Shown: piece by piece, positions 26,897-35,548 of the stretch
How positions within the stretch are numbered: position 1 is the stretch's first letter
Layout of the letters: the number at the start of each line of letters is the position of its first letter
Origin: Candidatus Defluviibacterium haderslevense
Lineage (GTDB): Bacteria > Bacteroidota > Bacteroidia > Chitinophagales > Saprospiraceae
Length of the DNA: 64,000 nucleotides
NCBI GenBank assembly: GCA_016712225.1
Contig: JADJRL010000003.1
Coordinates: 2,927,501-2,991,500 of the forward strand
Reading direction: 5' to 3'
Translations under genes and position numbers: made by a program
The notes under the pieces: generated by a model
Databases searched by the model: none
The model's input: the letters and a program-made list of their open reading frames with translations, nothing else
What the model was told of the DNA's origin: nothing

Positions 26897-27274
26897 ATGA
26901 CAGAGAATGAAATTTCTTATGCGATTATTGGCATAGCCATTGAATTGCATTCAAAACTTGGACCTGGATTACTTGAATCCGTTTATGAGCATACACTAGC
27001 TTATGAATTGAGAAAATTCGGATTTTTTGTAGAGCAACAAGTACCCATACCATTAATTTATGAAGATGTAAGATTAGATTGTGGCTATAGACTTGACTTG
27101 CGCGTTGAAAGGAAAGTAATCATTGAAATTAAAGCGGTAGATTATATGCCAGGTGTGCATTATGCCCAAGTGCTCACTTATTTAAAATTATGCAATTGTA
27201 AATTAGGACTCCTTATGAATTTTAACACCGTTAAATTAAAGGAAGGGATCCATAGAATGGTTAATGGTCTCTGA
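26897..27274 (+). CDS. GxxExxY protein, PD-(D/E)XK nuclease-like
   Basis: A 125-residue protein whose name-giving motif is G24-L-L-E27-S-V-Y30. It has a nuclease-like core: D67 in YRLDLRV, then E77-I-K79 in VIIEIKAVD, and Q91 in YAQVLTYL, matching the D...ExK pattern of PD-(D/E)XK folds. Ends are intact and length is typical. No experimental function is established for the family as far as I know. The array of CGCAAAG repeats begins about 90 bases downstream, and I recall GxxExxY genes being found beside such repeats in other genomes, which hints at a mobile or repeat-associated role. Confidence 0.85.
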   Translation: MTENEISYAIIGIAIELHSKLGPGLLESVYEHTLAYELRKFGFFVEQQVPIPLIYEDVRLDCGYRLDLRVERKVIIEIKAVDYMPGVHYAQVLTYLKLCNCKLGLLMNFNTVKLKEGIHRMVNGL

Positions 27275-27359
27275 TTTTATTCAGCTTTTGTAAATATTTT
27301 CTGTTTTTCTTTCAAGTATTATTTTTCTAATTTACAAATTTTAGAAGGAATTTACTCAA

Positions 27360-27640
27360 AGGAATTATCGCAAAGTACACATAGGAATTATCGCAAAGTA
27401 CGCAAAGGAAGAGACGCAAAGTACGCAAAGGAAGAGACGCAAAGTACGCAAAGGAAGAGACGCTAAGTACGCAAAGAAGAGACGCAAAGTTCCCAAAGAA
27501 TTAAATGGAAATTAGACAATGGAATATTTGCAAAGTACTCAAAGGAATTTAGTCTGAACCGAATATAAATATTCCTTGGCGCCCCCTTTGCGTTCCTTCT
27601 TTGCGTACTTTGCGTTATCCCTCTTCGCGCTCTTTGCGTC
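27360..27640. repeat. inverted array of CGCAAAG tandem repeats
   Basis: The left arm (about 27360-27500) repeats a ~23-base unit built from two ACGCAAAG words, in the order GACGCAAAGTACGCAAAGG then AAGA; three near-perfect units follow two degenerate ones. After ~85 bases of spacer the right arm (about 27585-27640) carries the same words on the opposite strand (CTTTGCGTTC, CTTTGCGTAC, CTTTGCGTT, CTTTGCGTC). A transcript through it would fold into a long imperfect hairpin. The minus-strand frame across it is an Arg-rich translation of repeats and is not a gene. Confidence 0.85.
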
Positions 27641-27719
27641 CCACTTTTAGCGCCCGTTGTATTCCTCCTTGGCATCCTATACGAGAAAGACCAATAATTT
27701 CATTTGAATTCAAAAAAAA

Positions 27720-27745
27720 AACCTGCCAAAATGAATTGACAGGTT
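27720..27745 (-). terminator. terminator after outer-membrane barrel gene
   Basis: AACCTGCC pairs with GACAGGTT (one mismatch). On the minus strand a run of Ts follows. It is flanked by As on the left and Ts on the right, so it could also act on transcripts coming from the repeat side. Confidence 0.7.
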
Positions 27746-27771
27746 TTTTATAATATTCTTAAATTTTATGT

Positions 27772-28335
27772 TTAGAAGTGGTAAGTTAAACCAAATGATA
27801 ATGAGCTCATGGTTAAATCCAATCCAAAATTAGTTGTCTTTACAGCATCAGCTGATCCAATTTCTTCGCTTTCAGAATCAAATCCCAAATGTCCAAAATG
27901 AGCTTCTAGTCCCCAATTGTCAGCAAACATATAAGTTACTCCTGGGCTAATTCCAACTCCAAAGGCACTTGTTTTGATTTCAGTTGAAGCATTTGTTTTA
28001 TCAGAACCTGAAACATAGTCTACTCCTAATTCACCAAATAATGTAGCTTTATCACCTATGCTCTTACCATATCTGAAAAATGGGTTAACACCGAAAGCTG
28101 AAATATCTTTTCCAGGACTTGCATAACCAACTCTTATTCCTATTGCCATAGCTTCGCTAAGGTGGTATCCAAAAGTTGGAGCAATTGAAAATTGGGATGT
28201 ATTATCTGCATCACCAACTTTGTGGGAATTAAAGCCTAAATCAACACCAATCCACATTTTGTGGTCTTGAGCAAAAGTTGAAGTAGATAATAAACTTAAC
28301 ACAAAAAGACTTAAAAATAAACACTGCTTTTTCAT
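27772..28335 (-). CDS. outer-membrane beta-barrel protein
   Basis: A 187-residue protein with a signal peptide (CLFLSLFVLSLLSTSTFAQ). Alternating hydrophobic beta-strands follow (GYHLSEAMAIGIRVGYAS, FGELGVDYVSGS, FGVGISPGVTYMFADNWGLE), and the end is SFGLTYHF with the terminal Phe needed for barrel insertion. It is an OmpA/OmpX-like eight-stranded barrel without a peptidoglycan domain. The role cannot be specified. It has its own terminator and lies upstream of aroQ on the minus strand with a ~90-base gap. Confidence 0.8.
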   Translation of the reverse strand: MKKQCLFLSLFVLSLLSTSTFAQDHKMWIGVDLGFNSHKVGDADNTSQFSIAPTFGYHLSEAMAIGIRVGYASPGKDISAFGVNPFFRYGKSIGDKATLFGELGVDYVSGSDKTNASTEIKTSAFGVGISPGVTYMFADNWGLEAHFGHLGFDSESEEIGSADAVKTTNFGLDLTMSSLSFGLTYHF

Positions 28336-28425
28336 AATAAATACGTTTTGGTTGAATAAATTGATTTAATAATTTTGTAAATGTAAAAGCTATCTTTTAA
28401 ACTTCCAAATTTTATTATATATAAA

Positions 28426-28869
28426 TTAACTTAATATTTCTCTAAGACGCAAAACTGCCAGTTGATAACCTTTCATTCCCATGCCAATAATTGAGAAATA
28501 ACAGACATCACTTATGAGCGAATTTTGTCTAAAAGCTTCACGTTCAAGTATATTGCTAATATGAACTTCAACAGTAGGCATATTAATGGCCTCAATAGCA
28601 TCACGAATTCCAATAGAAGTATGAGTAAATGCGCCTGGATTAATGATTAGGCCATCATGATTGATTTTGCATTTTTGTATAGCATCAATGAGATCACCTT
28701 CTTGATTGGATTGAAAATAATCAAGGATACAACCTTCAAATTCTGTACGAAGATCCTCTAAATAATCTTCAAAACTTAAAGTCCCATATAATTCAGGCAG
28801 ACGGGTCCCTAATAAATTGAGATTGGGACCATTAATAATCAATACTTTAAGCTTTGGCTTTTGATCCAC
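28426..28869 (-). CDS. aroQ: 3-dehydroquinate dehydratase, type II
   Basis: A 147-residue shikimate-pathway enzyme converting 3-dehydroquinate to 3-dehydroshikimate. It has NGPNLNLLGTRLPELYG with the catalytic Tyr loop, the YFQSNQEGDLIDAI segment, INPGAFTHTSIGIRDAI and VEVHISNILEREAFR with the catalytic His. Length is typical for the dodecameric type II form. It begins six bases after the recQ stop on the same strand, so the two are likely co-transcribed. Chorismate synthase, a later step, is 16 kb away in this window. Confidence 0.93.
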   Translation of the reverse strand: MDQKPKLKVLIINGPNLNLLGTRLPELYGTLSFEDYLEDLRTEFEGCILDYFQSNQEGDLIDAIQKCKINHDGLIINPGAFTHTSIGIRDAIEAINMPTVEVHISNILEREAFRQNSLISDVCYFSIIGMGMKGYQLAVLRLREILS

Positions 28870-28875
28870 TTACCC

Positions 28876-31074
28876 TTAATTGACCATTTCTGATAAATAT
28901 TTCAAACGCACCAACCGAATTTCTTCAAAGGTTATGTCCTCTTCTTTTAAATTTTGATAGGCATCTTCACAAGAATCGCTATCTGCCGAATTGAAGAAAT
29001 CAAAAATTTCCTCTTGTATGGATTCATCAATAGAATCTTTGATGTAATAATTAATATTAATCCGAGTACCTGAACTAACAATAATGTTAAGCTCTTCCAT
29101 TAAATCTTCCATGTTCATTTGAACATTTCGTGCGATATCTTCAAGCGGCATTTTTTTGTCTATGCATTTAATGATTTCCACCTTGTACTTAGATTTGTCA
29201 GCAACCTGTTTAATTTGAAAATCATCGGGTCGATCAATTTCGTTTTCTTCTACATATTTTTTAATGTATTCTACAAAGGGTTGACCATAACGCTCAGCTT
29301 TGCCTCGGCTGACTCCGGATATTTTACATAAATCGTCAATGCAGATAGGATATTGGGTAGCCATTTCTTCAAGTGAAGGATCAAAGAATACGACCCAAGG
29401 TTTAACCTTGTTTTTTCTGGCTACATCCAGGCGAATTTCTTTAAGGGTATTAAAGAGTTGTGGATCAAGAGCTACTCCTTGTGTTGGAGCCGCATCATCA
29501 TCTGTAGAGCTTGTATTACTATAATCGTGATTAATGGTAATTTCTACTGGTACAGGTTTTTTAATAAAATCTAAACCTTTGGCATTCATTTTTAGGATAC
29601 CATAAGTCTCTATATCTTTTGTTACAAAACCTAGTAATATGGCTTGACGTAGTAGTGAATACCAAAATAAATTTCCTTTTTCTTCGCCTTGACCAAATAA
29701 TTCATGTTGATCAAGTTCATAATCTAAAACATCCTTAGTTTTTACTCCACACAGGAATTCCACGATCGGTTTGATAGTAAAGTTTTGATTTAAAGCAACG
29801 ATTGCTTTTAATCCTAAAACCATTTCATCTTTAACCTCAATTTTAGGTTTAGGGTTACGGCAATTATCACACATACCCCGACACATACCAGGGTCATATT
29901 CTTCTCCAAAATAGTGAAGTACAAATTTTCTACGACACACAGAACTATCGACGTAAGCTTCCACTTCTTCTAATAATTGGGCTCCCATATCTCTTTCTGA
30001 TGCTGGTTTGTCTCGTAAGAATTTTTCTAATTTGAGTAAATCTGCATTTGCAAAAAAAGCATAACAATCACCGATCAAACCATCCCGACCAGATCTTCCG
30101 GTTTCCTGATAATAGTTTTCAAGTGATTTTGGTATATCATAATGGATAACAGTTCGAACATCTGGCTTGTCAATTCCCATTCCAAAAGCTATGGTTGCGC
30201 AGATAACATCGATTTGTTCCATCAGAAAGTCATCCTGAACCTGAGTTCTTGACTTAGGGTCCATCCCAGCGTGATAAGGGGCAGCACTGATACCATTAAC
30301 AGTTAAAATTTGTGCCAGTTCTTCTGTTGTTTTTCTGGCTTGTACATAGATAATTCCGGATTGCTTGGGATGCGCTTTTAAAATTTGTATGATTTGTTTA
30401 AATGTTTGTTCTTTATTTATTTTAGGACGAATCTCATAATATAAATTGGGTCTATTAAAAGATTCCATATAAATATCTGGATCCACCATTTCCAAACTCT
30501 TAACAATATCTATTTGGACTTTTGGTGTTGCCGTTGCAGTTAAAGCTATTATAGGTATCTTTTTATCTATTGAATTGATCATGTCCCTAATACGACGATA
30601 ATCAGGTCTGAAGTCATGACCCCATTCAGAAATACAATGTGCCTCATCAACAGCTACAAAGGATAAATCTACGGAATTCAAAAATTCAATAGTTTCGTCT
30701 TTTTGCAAGGTCTCAGGTGCAACATATAATAATTTGGTCTTTGACCTTACGATATCCTCTTTTACTTGTTTTATTTCGGATCGATTCAATGATGAATTCA
30801 TGAAATGTGCAATCTCATCATTTTGGCCATACCCACGAATCGCGTCCACCTGATTTTTCATTAAAGCAATGAGTGGCGAAATAATAATCGCAGTTCCGGG
30901 AAGCATTAAGGCAGGTAATTGATAACACATTGATTTACCTCCGCCAGTTGGCATTATTACAAATGTATCTTTCCCATTCAATAATGATAAAATAATATCT
31001 TCTTGATTTCCTTTAAAGGACTCAAATCCAAAATAATATTTAAGAGCCTCGTTAATATTTTCTTTAGTAAACAT
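28876..31074 (-). CDS. recQ: ATP-dependent DNA helicase RecQ
   Basis: A 732-residue 3'-5' helicase for recombination and fork repair. Motif I is PTGGGKSMCYQLPA, motif II VDEAHCISEWGHDFR, and the motif VI region ETGRSGRDG. The RecQ C-terminal zinc site is visible as C-R-R-K-F and MCRGMCDNC. An RQC winged helix follows, then a HRDC-like segment (LRLDVARKNKVKPWVVF) and a helical tail with a second helix-turn-helix-like part. At 732 residues it is longer than E. coli RecQ (~610), as usual in Bacteroidota. It is followed by aroQ. Confidence 0.95.
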   Translation of the reverse strand: MFTKENINEALKYYFGFESFKGNQEDIILSLLNGKDTFVIMPTGGGKSMCYQLPALMLPGTAIIISPLIALMKNQVDAIRGYGQNDEIAHFMNSSLNRSEIKQVKEDIVRSKTKLLYVAPETLQKDETIEFLNSVDLSFVAVDEAHCISEWGHDFRPDYRRIRDMINSIDKKIPIIALTATATPKVQIDIVKSLEMVDPDIYMESFNRPNLYYEIRPKINKEQTFKQIIQILKAHPKQSGIIYVQARKTTEELAQILTVNGISAAPYHAGMDPKSRTQVQDDFLMEQIDVICATIAFGMGIDKPDVRTVIHYDIPKSLENYYQETGRSGRDGLIGDCYAFFANADLLKLEKFLRDKPASERDMGAQLLEEVEAYVDSSVCRRKFVLHYFGEEYDPGMCRGMCDNCRNPKPKIEVKDEMVLGLKAIVALNQNFTIKPIVEFLCGVKTKDVLDYELDQHELFGQGEEKGNLFWYSLLRQAILLGFVTKDIETYGILKMNAKGLDFIKKPVPVEITINHDYSNTSSTDDDAAPTQGVALDPQLFNTLKEIRLDVARKNKVKPWVVFFDPSLEEMATQYPICIDDLCKISGVSRGKAERYGQPFVEYIKKYVEENEIDRPDDFQIKQVADKSKYKVEIIKCIDKKMPLEDIARNVQMNMEDLMEELNIIVSSGTRININYYIKDSIDESIQEEIFDFFNSADSDSCEDAYQNLKEEDITFEEIRLVRLKYLSEMVN

Positions 31075-31248
31075 GTATTAATTTGTTGTTTGAGCAATGA
31101 TCTAGATTAGAACAACTGCTTAAGGTTTAAATATACATTGAATTATTGAAATAGTTTAGTCATTTTAAAAAATTAGCAAATTATTGTATAAAAAAAATCA
31201 AAATAACTTTATCACAAGGAATTAATTTGCACCCTCAATGAAAGATAG

Positions 31249-32700
31249 ATGAAACAACAAATTTTAGATTTAGAAAAAATTGCAATTCAATTAGCTCCCA
31301 ATCCAAATCAAAGAGCTGAATGGACTGGAAAAGTTACCCAATTTGCCTTTGAATTTATAGATCAATTACCTGAATCAAAAGCTTTTCATGTTGATATCAA
31401 TGTAGGAGATAAATTAAATAATCCAATCCAATCTACAGAGAGCATTACAGAAATATTAGATCATCTTTCCTCAGATGTATTATCACTAGGATTGAATCCA
31501 GCATCAGGAGGTCATTTGGGTTATATTCCAGGAGGTGGAATTTATGGAGGTGCTTTGGGCGATTATCTGGCTGCTGTTACCAATCAATATGCTGGAATAT
31601 TTTATGGTGGTCCGGGGGCAGTTAAAATGGAGAATGAATTGATACGCTGGATGTGCCATCTCATGGGTTATCCTGCAGGCAGTTTAGGAAATTTAACAAG
31701 TGGAGGTTCTATTGCTAATTTAATAGCCATAGTTACTGCAAGAGAAGCAAGGCAAATTACTTGTATTCAGATTCCTAAACAATGTATCTACCTGACTTCA
31801 CAGGTCCACCATTGTGTCCATAAAGCGATCCGCATATCAGGCATGTCTGAGGTCTTAATTCGGTTAATTCCAATGGATGAGTCTTATAAAATGTCCTGTC
31901 AAGCATTGGAAGAACAAATAAAATTGGATATGAACGCTGGATTCACTCCTTTTTTGGTAGTTGCAAGCGCCGGTACAACAGATACAGGGGCTGTAGATCC
32001 TTTAAATGAAATTGCGGTCCTGGCAGAGCAATATAATATTTGGTATCATGTGGATGCTGCATACGGTGGATTTTTTATTATGTCAGAATTAAAAGCACAT
32101 GATAATAAGTCAATGAAGGATCTATTTAAAGGCATCGAGCGATCTGATTCCATCGCGATCGATCCACATAAAGGCTTATTTTTATCCTATGGTTTGGGTG
32201 CTGTTCTGATTAAGGATGTAGCTTCGCAATATAAAGCGCATTATTATAAAGCTGCTTATATGCAGGACACTTTAACTTCTCAGGAGGAATTGAGTCCGGC
32301 CGATTTATCTCCGGAATTGACAAAGCATTTTAGAGGTTTGCGTCTTTGGGTTCCGCTGAAATTACACGGAATTGAACCTTTTAAAGCGTGTTTGGATGAG
32401 AAGCTATTATTATGTAGATATTTTTATCAGAAAGTCCAGGAATTGGGATTTTTGGTTGGCCCTTATCCGGATTTATCGGTTTGTATTTACAGATACATTC
32501 AGCCCAATGAAGATCCAAGTAAAACAAATCAAAAGATCGTTGAATATGTCTTAAAAGATGGAAGATTGTTTGTTTCATCGACTACCATTGATGGTGTGTT
32601 TTGGATCCGAATTGCAATTCTAAGTTTTAGAACACACCTTCGTGAAATTGATATGTATCTTCAAATATTGAAAGATGCATTGTTTAAAGTAGTCGCTTGA
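31249..32700 (+). CDS. PLP-dependent group II decarboxylase (aromatic amino acid type)
   Basis: A 483-residue protein of the group II decarboxylase fold. The PLP site is seen as YHVDAAYGGFF (D269) and SIAIDPHKGLFLSYG with the Schiff-base Lys K308. LGNLTSGGSIANL and the SQVHHCVHKA helix, where one His stacks on PLP, are also present. It groups best with aromatic-L-amino-acid decarboxylases, which make tyramine, tryptamine or phenethylamine, but glutamate or other substrates cannot be excluded from sequence. It stands alone on the plus strand before pheT. Many genes here handle aromatic amino acids, which mildly favours that substrate class. Confidence 0.82.
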   Translation: MKQQILDLEKIAIQLAPNPNQRAEWTGKVTQFAFEFIDQLPESKAFHVDINVGDKLNNPIQSTESITEILDHLSSDVLSLGLNPASGGHLGYIPGGGIYGGALGDYLAAVTNQYAGIFYGGPGAVKMENELIRWMCHLMGYPAGSLGNLTSGGSIANLIAIVTAREARQITCIQIPKQCIYLTSQVHHCVHKAIRISGMSEVLIRLIPMDESYKMSCQALEEQIKLDMNAGFTPFLVVASAGTTDTGAVDPLNEIAVLAEQYNIWYHVDAAYGGFFIMSELKAHDNKSMKDLFKGIERSDSIAIDPHKGLFLSYGLGAVLIKDVASQYKAHYYKAAYMQDTLTSQEELSPADLSPELTKHFRGLRLWVPLKLHGIEPFKACLDEKLLLCRYFYQKVQELGFLVGPYPDLSVCIYRYIQPNEDPSKTNQKIVEYVLKDGRLFVSSTTIDGVFWIRIAILSFRTHLREIDMYLQILKDALFKVVA

Positions 32701-32724
32701 AATTGTTGCTTAAACAGACATCCA

Positions 32725-32756
32725 TTTGGCAGTTCACTAAAAATTCCGTGTCTTTG
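32725..32756 (+). promoter_or_regulatory. promoter for pheT
   Basis: TTTG at 32725-32728, a 20-base spacer, then TGTCTTTG at 32749-32756 (one mismatch to TAnnTTTG). The ATG is 18 bases further on. Spacing matches the Bacteroidota -33/-7 arrangement. Confidence 0.55.
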
Positions 32757-32773
32757 CATTATATTTATAAATT

Positions 32774-35215
32774 ATGCGGATATCGTTCGATTGGTTGAAA
32801 GATTTTATTGATTTAAAAGATACGCCTGAACAAGTGGCAGATATTTTAACTTCACTCGGACTTGAAGTGGAAGGTTTGGAGATTATCGAAGATATTCCGG
32901 GTGGTTTGTCTGGAGTTCTTGTGGGTGAAGTTTTAGAGTGTTGGCCCCATCCTAATGCTGATCGATTAAAATTAACTAAAGTAAATGTTGGTAATGAAGA
33001 CCTTTTACAGATAGTCTGCGGTGCTCCAAATATTGCTCAAGGGCAGAAAGTTTTGGTTGCTCTTGTAGGTACTACTCTACATCCTCTTGGGAAAGATCCT
33101 TTAACCATTAAACTTGGAAAAATCAGAGGTGAGGAGTCTCAAGGTATGATTTGTGCTGAAGATGAATTAGGAATTGGCGAAAGCCATGATGGGGTTAAAG
33201 TTTTAGATAAAAATGCAAGGATAGGCCAAAAAGCTTCCGAATATCTAGGTTTAAATTCTGACACCATTCTTGAAATAGGACTTACGCCAAATAGAGCAGA
33301 TGCAACCAACCATCTTGGTGTAGCAAAAGATATTCTTGCCTGGTACCGAATCCATCGTGAAGGTCAGTGGGTTTTAAAAGTTCCTAAAATAGCTGAACAT
33401 TCTTTAGTTAATCATTTAAAAGAAATGAATGTTGTGGTTTCTAATTCTGACCATTGTCCCAGATATAGTGGTGTTTGTCTAACCAATATTCAAGTTGGAC
33501 CTTCTCCGGATTGGCTACAGAAAAGGTTGTTGGCTATGGATCAAAAACCCGTTAATAATGTAGTGGACATAACCAATTATGTCATGTATGAGATGGGACA
33601 ACCACTACATGCTTTTGATTATGATAAAATACCCGGACACACCATCCATGTAATGACTCAAGATGAATCTACAGAATTTATTACATTGGATGGCATTTCA
33701 AGGAAGTTGCGTTCTACTGATCTAATGATTTGTGATGGAAACAAAATACCTATGTGTATTGCCGGTGTTTTAGGAGGTTTAGGAAGCGGTATAAGTGAAC
33801 AAACTTCAACGATTTTTATAGAATCAGCTCATTTTAACGCTTCAAAAGTTAGAACATCGAGTATGTTTCACTTGATCCGTACCCAGGCAGCAAAATGTTT
33901 TGAAAAAGGTACAGATCCAAATATTACCCTGACAGCCTTAGAAAGAGCTGTTTATTTACTTCAATCTGTTTGTAATGCAGAGATTGCTTCTGATTGGATA
34001 GATGTCTATCCTCAAAAAATGGTCAATCCAGAAATTCAAGTTAGTCTAGAAGAAGTAAGAACATTAACAGGAATTAATCTTGATGGAGAGCAATTAAAAC
34101 AAATTTTATTTGCTATGGATATGTCCGTTACAGATCATAGAAATGGGCAGTATGTTGTTGAGGTTCCAACAAATAAACCCGATGTTCGCAGATCGGCTGA
34201 TCTAATAGAGGAAATTGCCAGAGTTTATGGTTATGATCAGATTCCTGTCCCAGATCAAATTAAGATGTCATTTCCAATACCACTATTATCTGGACATCCC
34301 TTAAGAAAATATTGTTCAGATTGGTTGGTTGCCCGAGGTTTAAATGAGATTATGAACATCTCATTAACGTCATCAGAAATGTGTATAAAATCATCTATCT
34401 GGGATAAAAATCAACTCATATATATTAATAATACTTCTAATGTATCTTTAGATGTAATGTCTCCTTCACTGGCGTTAGGGGGACTATCGACTATACTTCT
34501 AAATCAAAATCGTCAACAAAACGACCTTGCATTTTTCGAGTTTGGTAAATCCTATTTAAGAGAAGAAAGCGAAATCATTGAACTTCAAAAAATGGGTATT
34601 TGGTTGACTGGCTTTGAAACTGCAATCCATTGGAGTAATCCGAAACCATTAAGCAATTCCATTTTTAATATCAAGTCATTGGTTGAAGGATTGTTGAGTT
34701 CAATAGGTATTCATAATGTAGAATTAAATACCGGTGGGGCTGAAGAGGTTTGGGCATATCATCTTGTTTGGTCCAAAAATCAAAAGAATCTAGTCAAGGC
34801 GGGATTATTGAATCAAAACTTACTTCAAACATTTCAAATCAAGAAACCAGTATTCTATGCGGAATTTTCTATCGATGTGTTACAAATAACTCAGAGTCAA
34901 CAAAAAGTAACGTATAAGGATGTGAGTAAATATCCTTCTGTATCAAGGGATTTGGCATTAATACTTGACAAAAACATTTCGTTTGATCAATTAAAGAAGG
35001 AGGCTTTTAGTCTAAATATCAATCTCTTAAAACATATTGATTTATTTGATATTTATGAGAATGAAAATCAACTCGGAGCAGATAAAAAATCCTATGCCTT
35101 AAGCTTTATATTTGAATCTTTGGATCATTTGATGACGAGTGAGGAAATTGAGAAGGTTATGGAACGTTTAATTAAAGCATTTGAATCTAAAGTAGGGGCA
35201 ATTATTCGACGTTAA
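32774..35215 (+). CDS. pheT: phenylalanine--tRNA ligase beta subunit
   Basis: An 813-residue subunit of the alpha2-beta2 synthetase that charges tRNA-Phe. Domain order is complete. The N-terminal MRISFDWLKDFIDL is followed by the tRNA-binding OB fold (VGEVLECWPHPNADRLKLTKV). Next come the B3/B4 editing domain (VVDITNYVMYEMGQPLHAFD), the B5 domain (VPTNKPDVRRSADLIEEIAR), a catalytic-like core, and the C-terminal anticodon-binding FDX-ACB domain (KYPSVSRDLALIL). pheS is not adjacent, as is common in this phylum. Confidence 0.95.
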   Translation: MRISFDWLKDFIDLKDTPEQVADILTSLGLEVEGLEIIEDIPGGLSGVLVGEVLECWPHPNADRLKLTKVNVGNEDLLQIVCGAPNIAQGQKVLVALVGTTLHPLGKDPLTIKLGKIRGEESQGMICAEDELGIGESHDGVKVLDKNARIGQKASEYLGLNSDTILEIGLTPNRADATNHLGVAKDILAWYRIHREGQWVLKVPKIAEHSLVNHLKEMNVVVSNSDHCPRYSGVCLTNIQVGPSPDWLQKRLLAMDQKPVNNVVDITNYVMYEMGQPLHAFDYDKIPGHTIHVMTQDESTEFITLDGISRKLRSTDLMICDGNKIPMCIAGVLGGLGSGISEQTSTIFIESAHFNASKVRTSSMFHLIRTQAAKCFEKGTDPNITLTALERAVYLLQSVCNAEIASDWIDVYPQKMVNPEIQVSLEEVRTLTGINLDGEQLKQILFAMDMSVTDHRNGQYVVEVPTNKPDVRRSADLIEEIARVYGYDQIPVPDQIKMSFPIPLLSGHPLRKYCSDWLVARGLNEIMNISLTSSEMCIKSSIWDKNQLIYINNTSNVSLDVMSPSLALGGLSTILLNQNRQQNDLAFFEFGKSYLREESEIIELQKMGIWLTGFETAIHWSNPKPLSNSIFNIKSLVEGLLSSIGIHNVELNTGGAEEVWAYHLVWSKNQKNLVKAGLLNQNLLQTFQIKKPVFYAEFSIDVLQITQSQQKVTYKDVSKYPSVSRDLALILDKNISFDQLKKEAFSLNINLLKHIDLFDIYENENQLGADKKSYALSFIFESLDHLMTSEEIEKVMERLIKAFESKVGAIIRR

Positions 35216-35342
35216 AGAATAAAATGTTACATAATTTTTATTTATATTTGCACCAAACACTTAATAATGCTAAAAGTGGCTTAGTTCGTGTTTTATATAA
35301 TTTTATTTTTTAATATATAAAGGCTTGAACTATAAATTATTA

Positions 35343-35350
35343 TAGTTTTG
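35343..35350 (+). promoter_or_regulatory. -7 box for the 6S-like RNA
   Basis: TAGTTTTG fits TAnnTTTG exactly. A start site 4-7 bases downstream would coincide with the first paired base (35354) of the RNA below. It overlaps the right half of a perfect AACTATAA/TTATAGTT hairpin. A second box, TATATTTG at 35243-35250, lies 100 bases upstream and may make a longer transcript. Confidence 0.5.
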
Positions 35351-35353
35351 TCT

Positions 35354-35523
35354 TGGGGCAAAAGGATAGAGGAGTGAGTTTAGCAAGTTTTATTCATATC
35401 GTATAATATAGTGTTTTTTAATGGCATACGCATATCAAAGATTTAATAAGTAAGATCTGAAGTTTATGTTGTTTTATTAACCAAATCATTGGTTTATACG
35501 TCTCTACCCATATTGTTCCATAG
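35354..35523 (+). ncRNA. ssrS: probable 6S RNA (6S-Flavo type)
   Basis: About 170 bases between pheT and rny that fold back on themselves. Bases 35354-35361 pair with 35513-35520 (eight pairs, two G-U). Helix continues at 35363-35365 with 35508-35511 around one bulge, and 35367-35372 with 35501-35506. Between these lies a large AU-rich open region and a small AACCA/TGGTT hairpin at about 35479-35493. A long rod with a central bubble is the design of 6S RNA, which binds RNA polymerase by imitating an open promoter. From memory, 6S lies upstream of rny in other Bacteroidota, usually after zapA. I could not run a covariance search. Confidence 0.6.
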
Positions 35524-35548
35524 AAATCAAGCCAAATAAATCTTTTTT

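Noticed and set aside
27360..27500. Possible CRISPR array
   Set aside because: Units are head-to-tail with no unique spacers of 25-40 bases, the opposite orientation appears downstream, and no cas genes are present.
27463..27675. Minus-strand frame of 70 residues across the CGCAAAG array
   Set aside because: Its Arg/Gln/Thr-rich text is simply the translation of the DNA repeat. There is no promoter or domain, and such frames are well-known artefacts.
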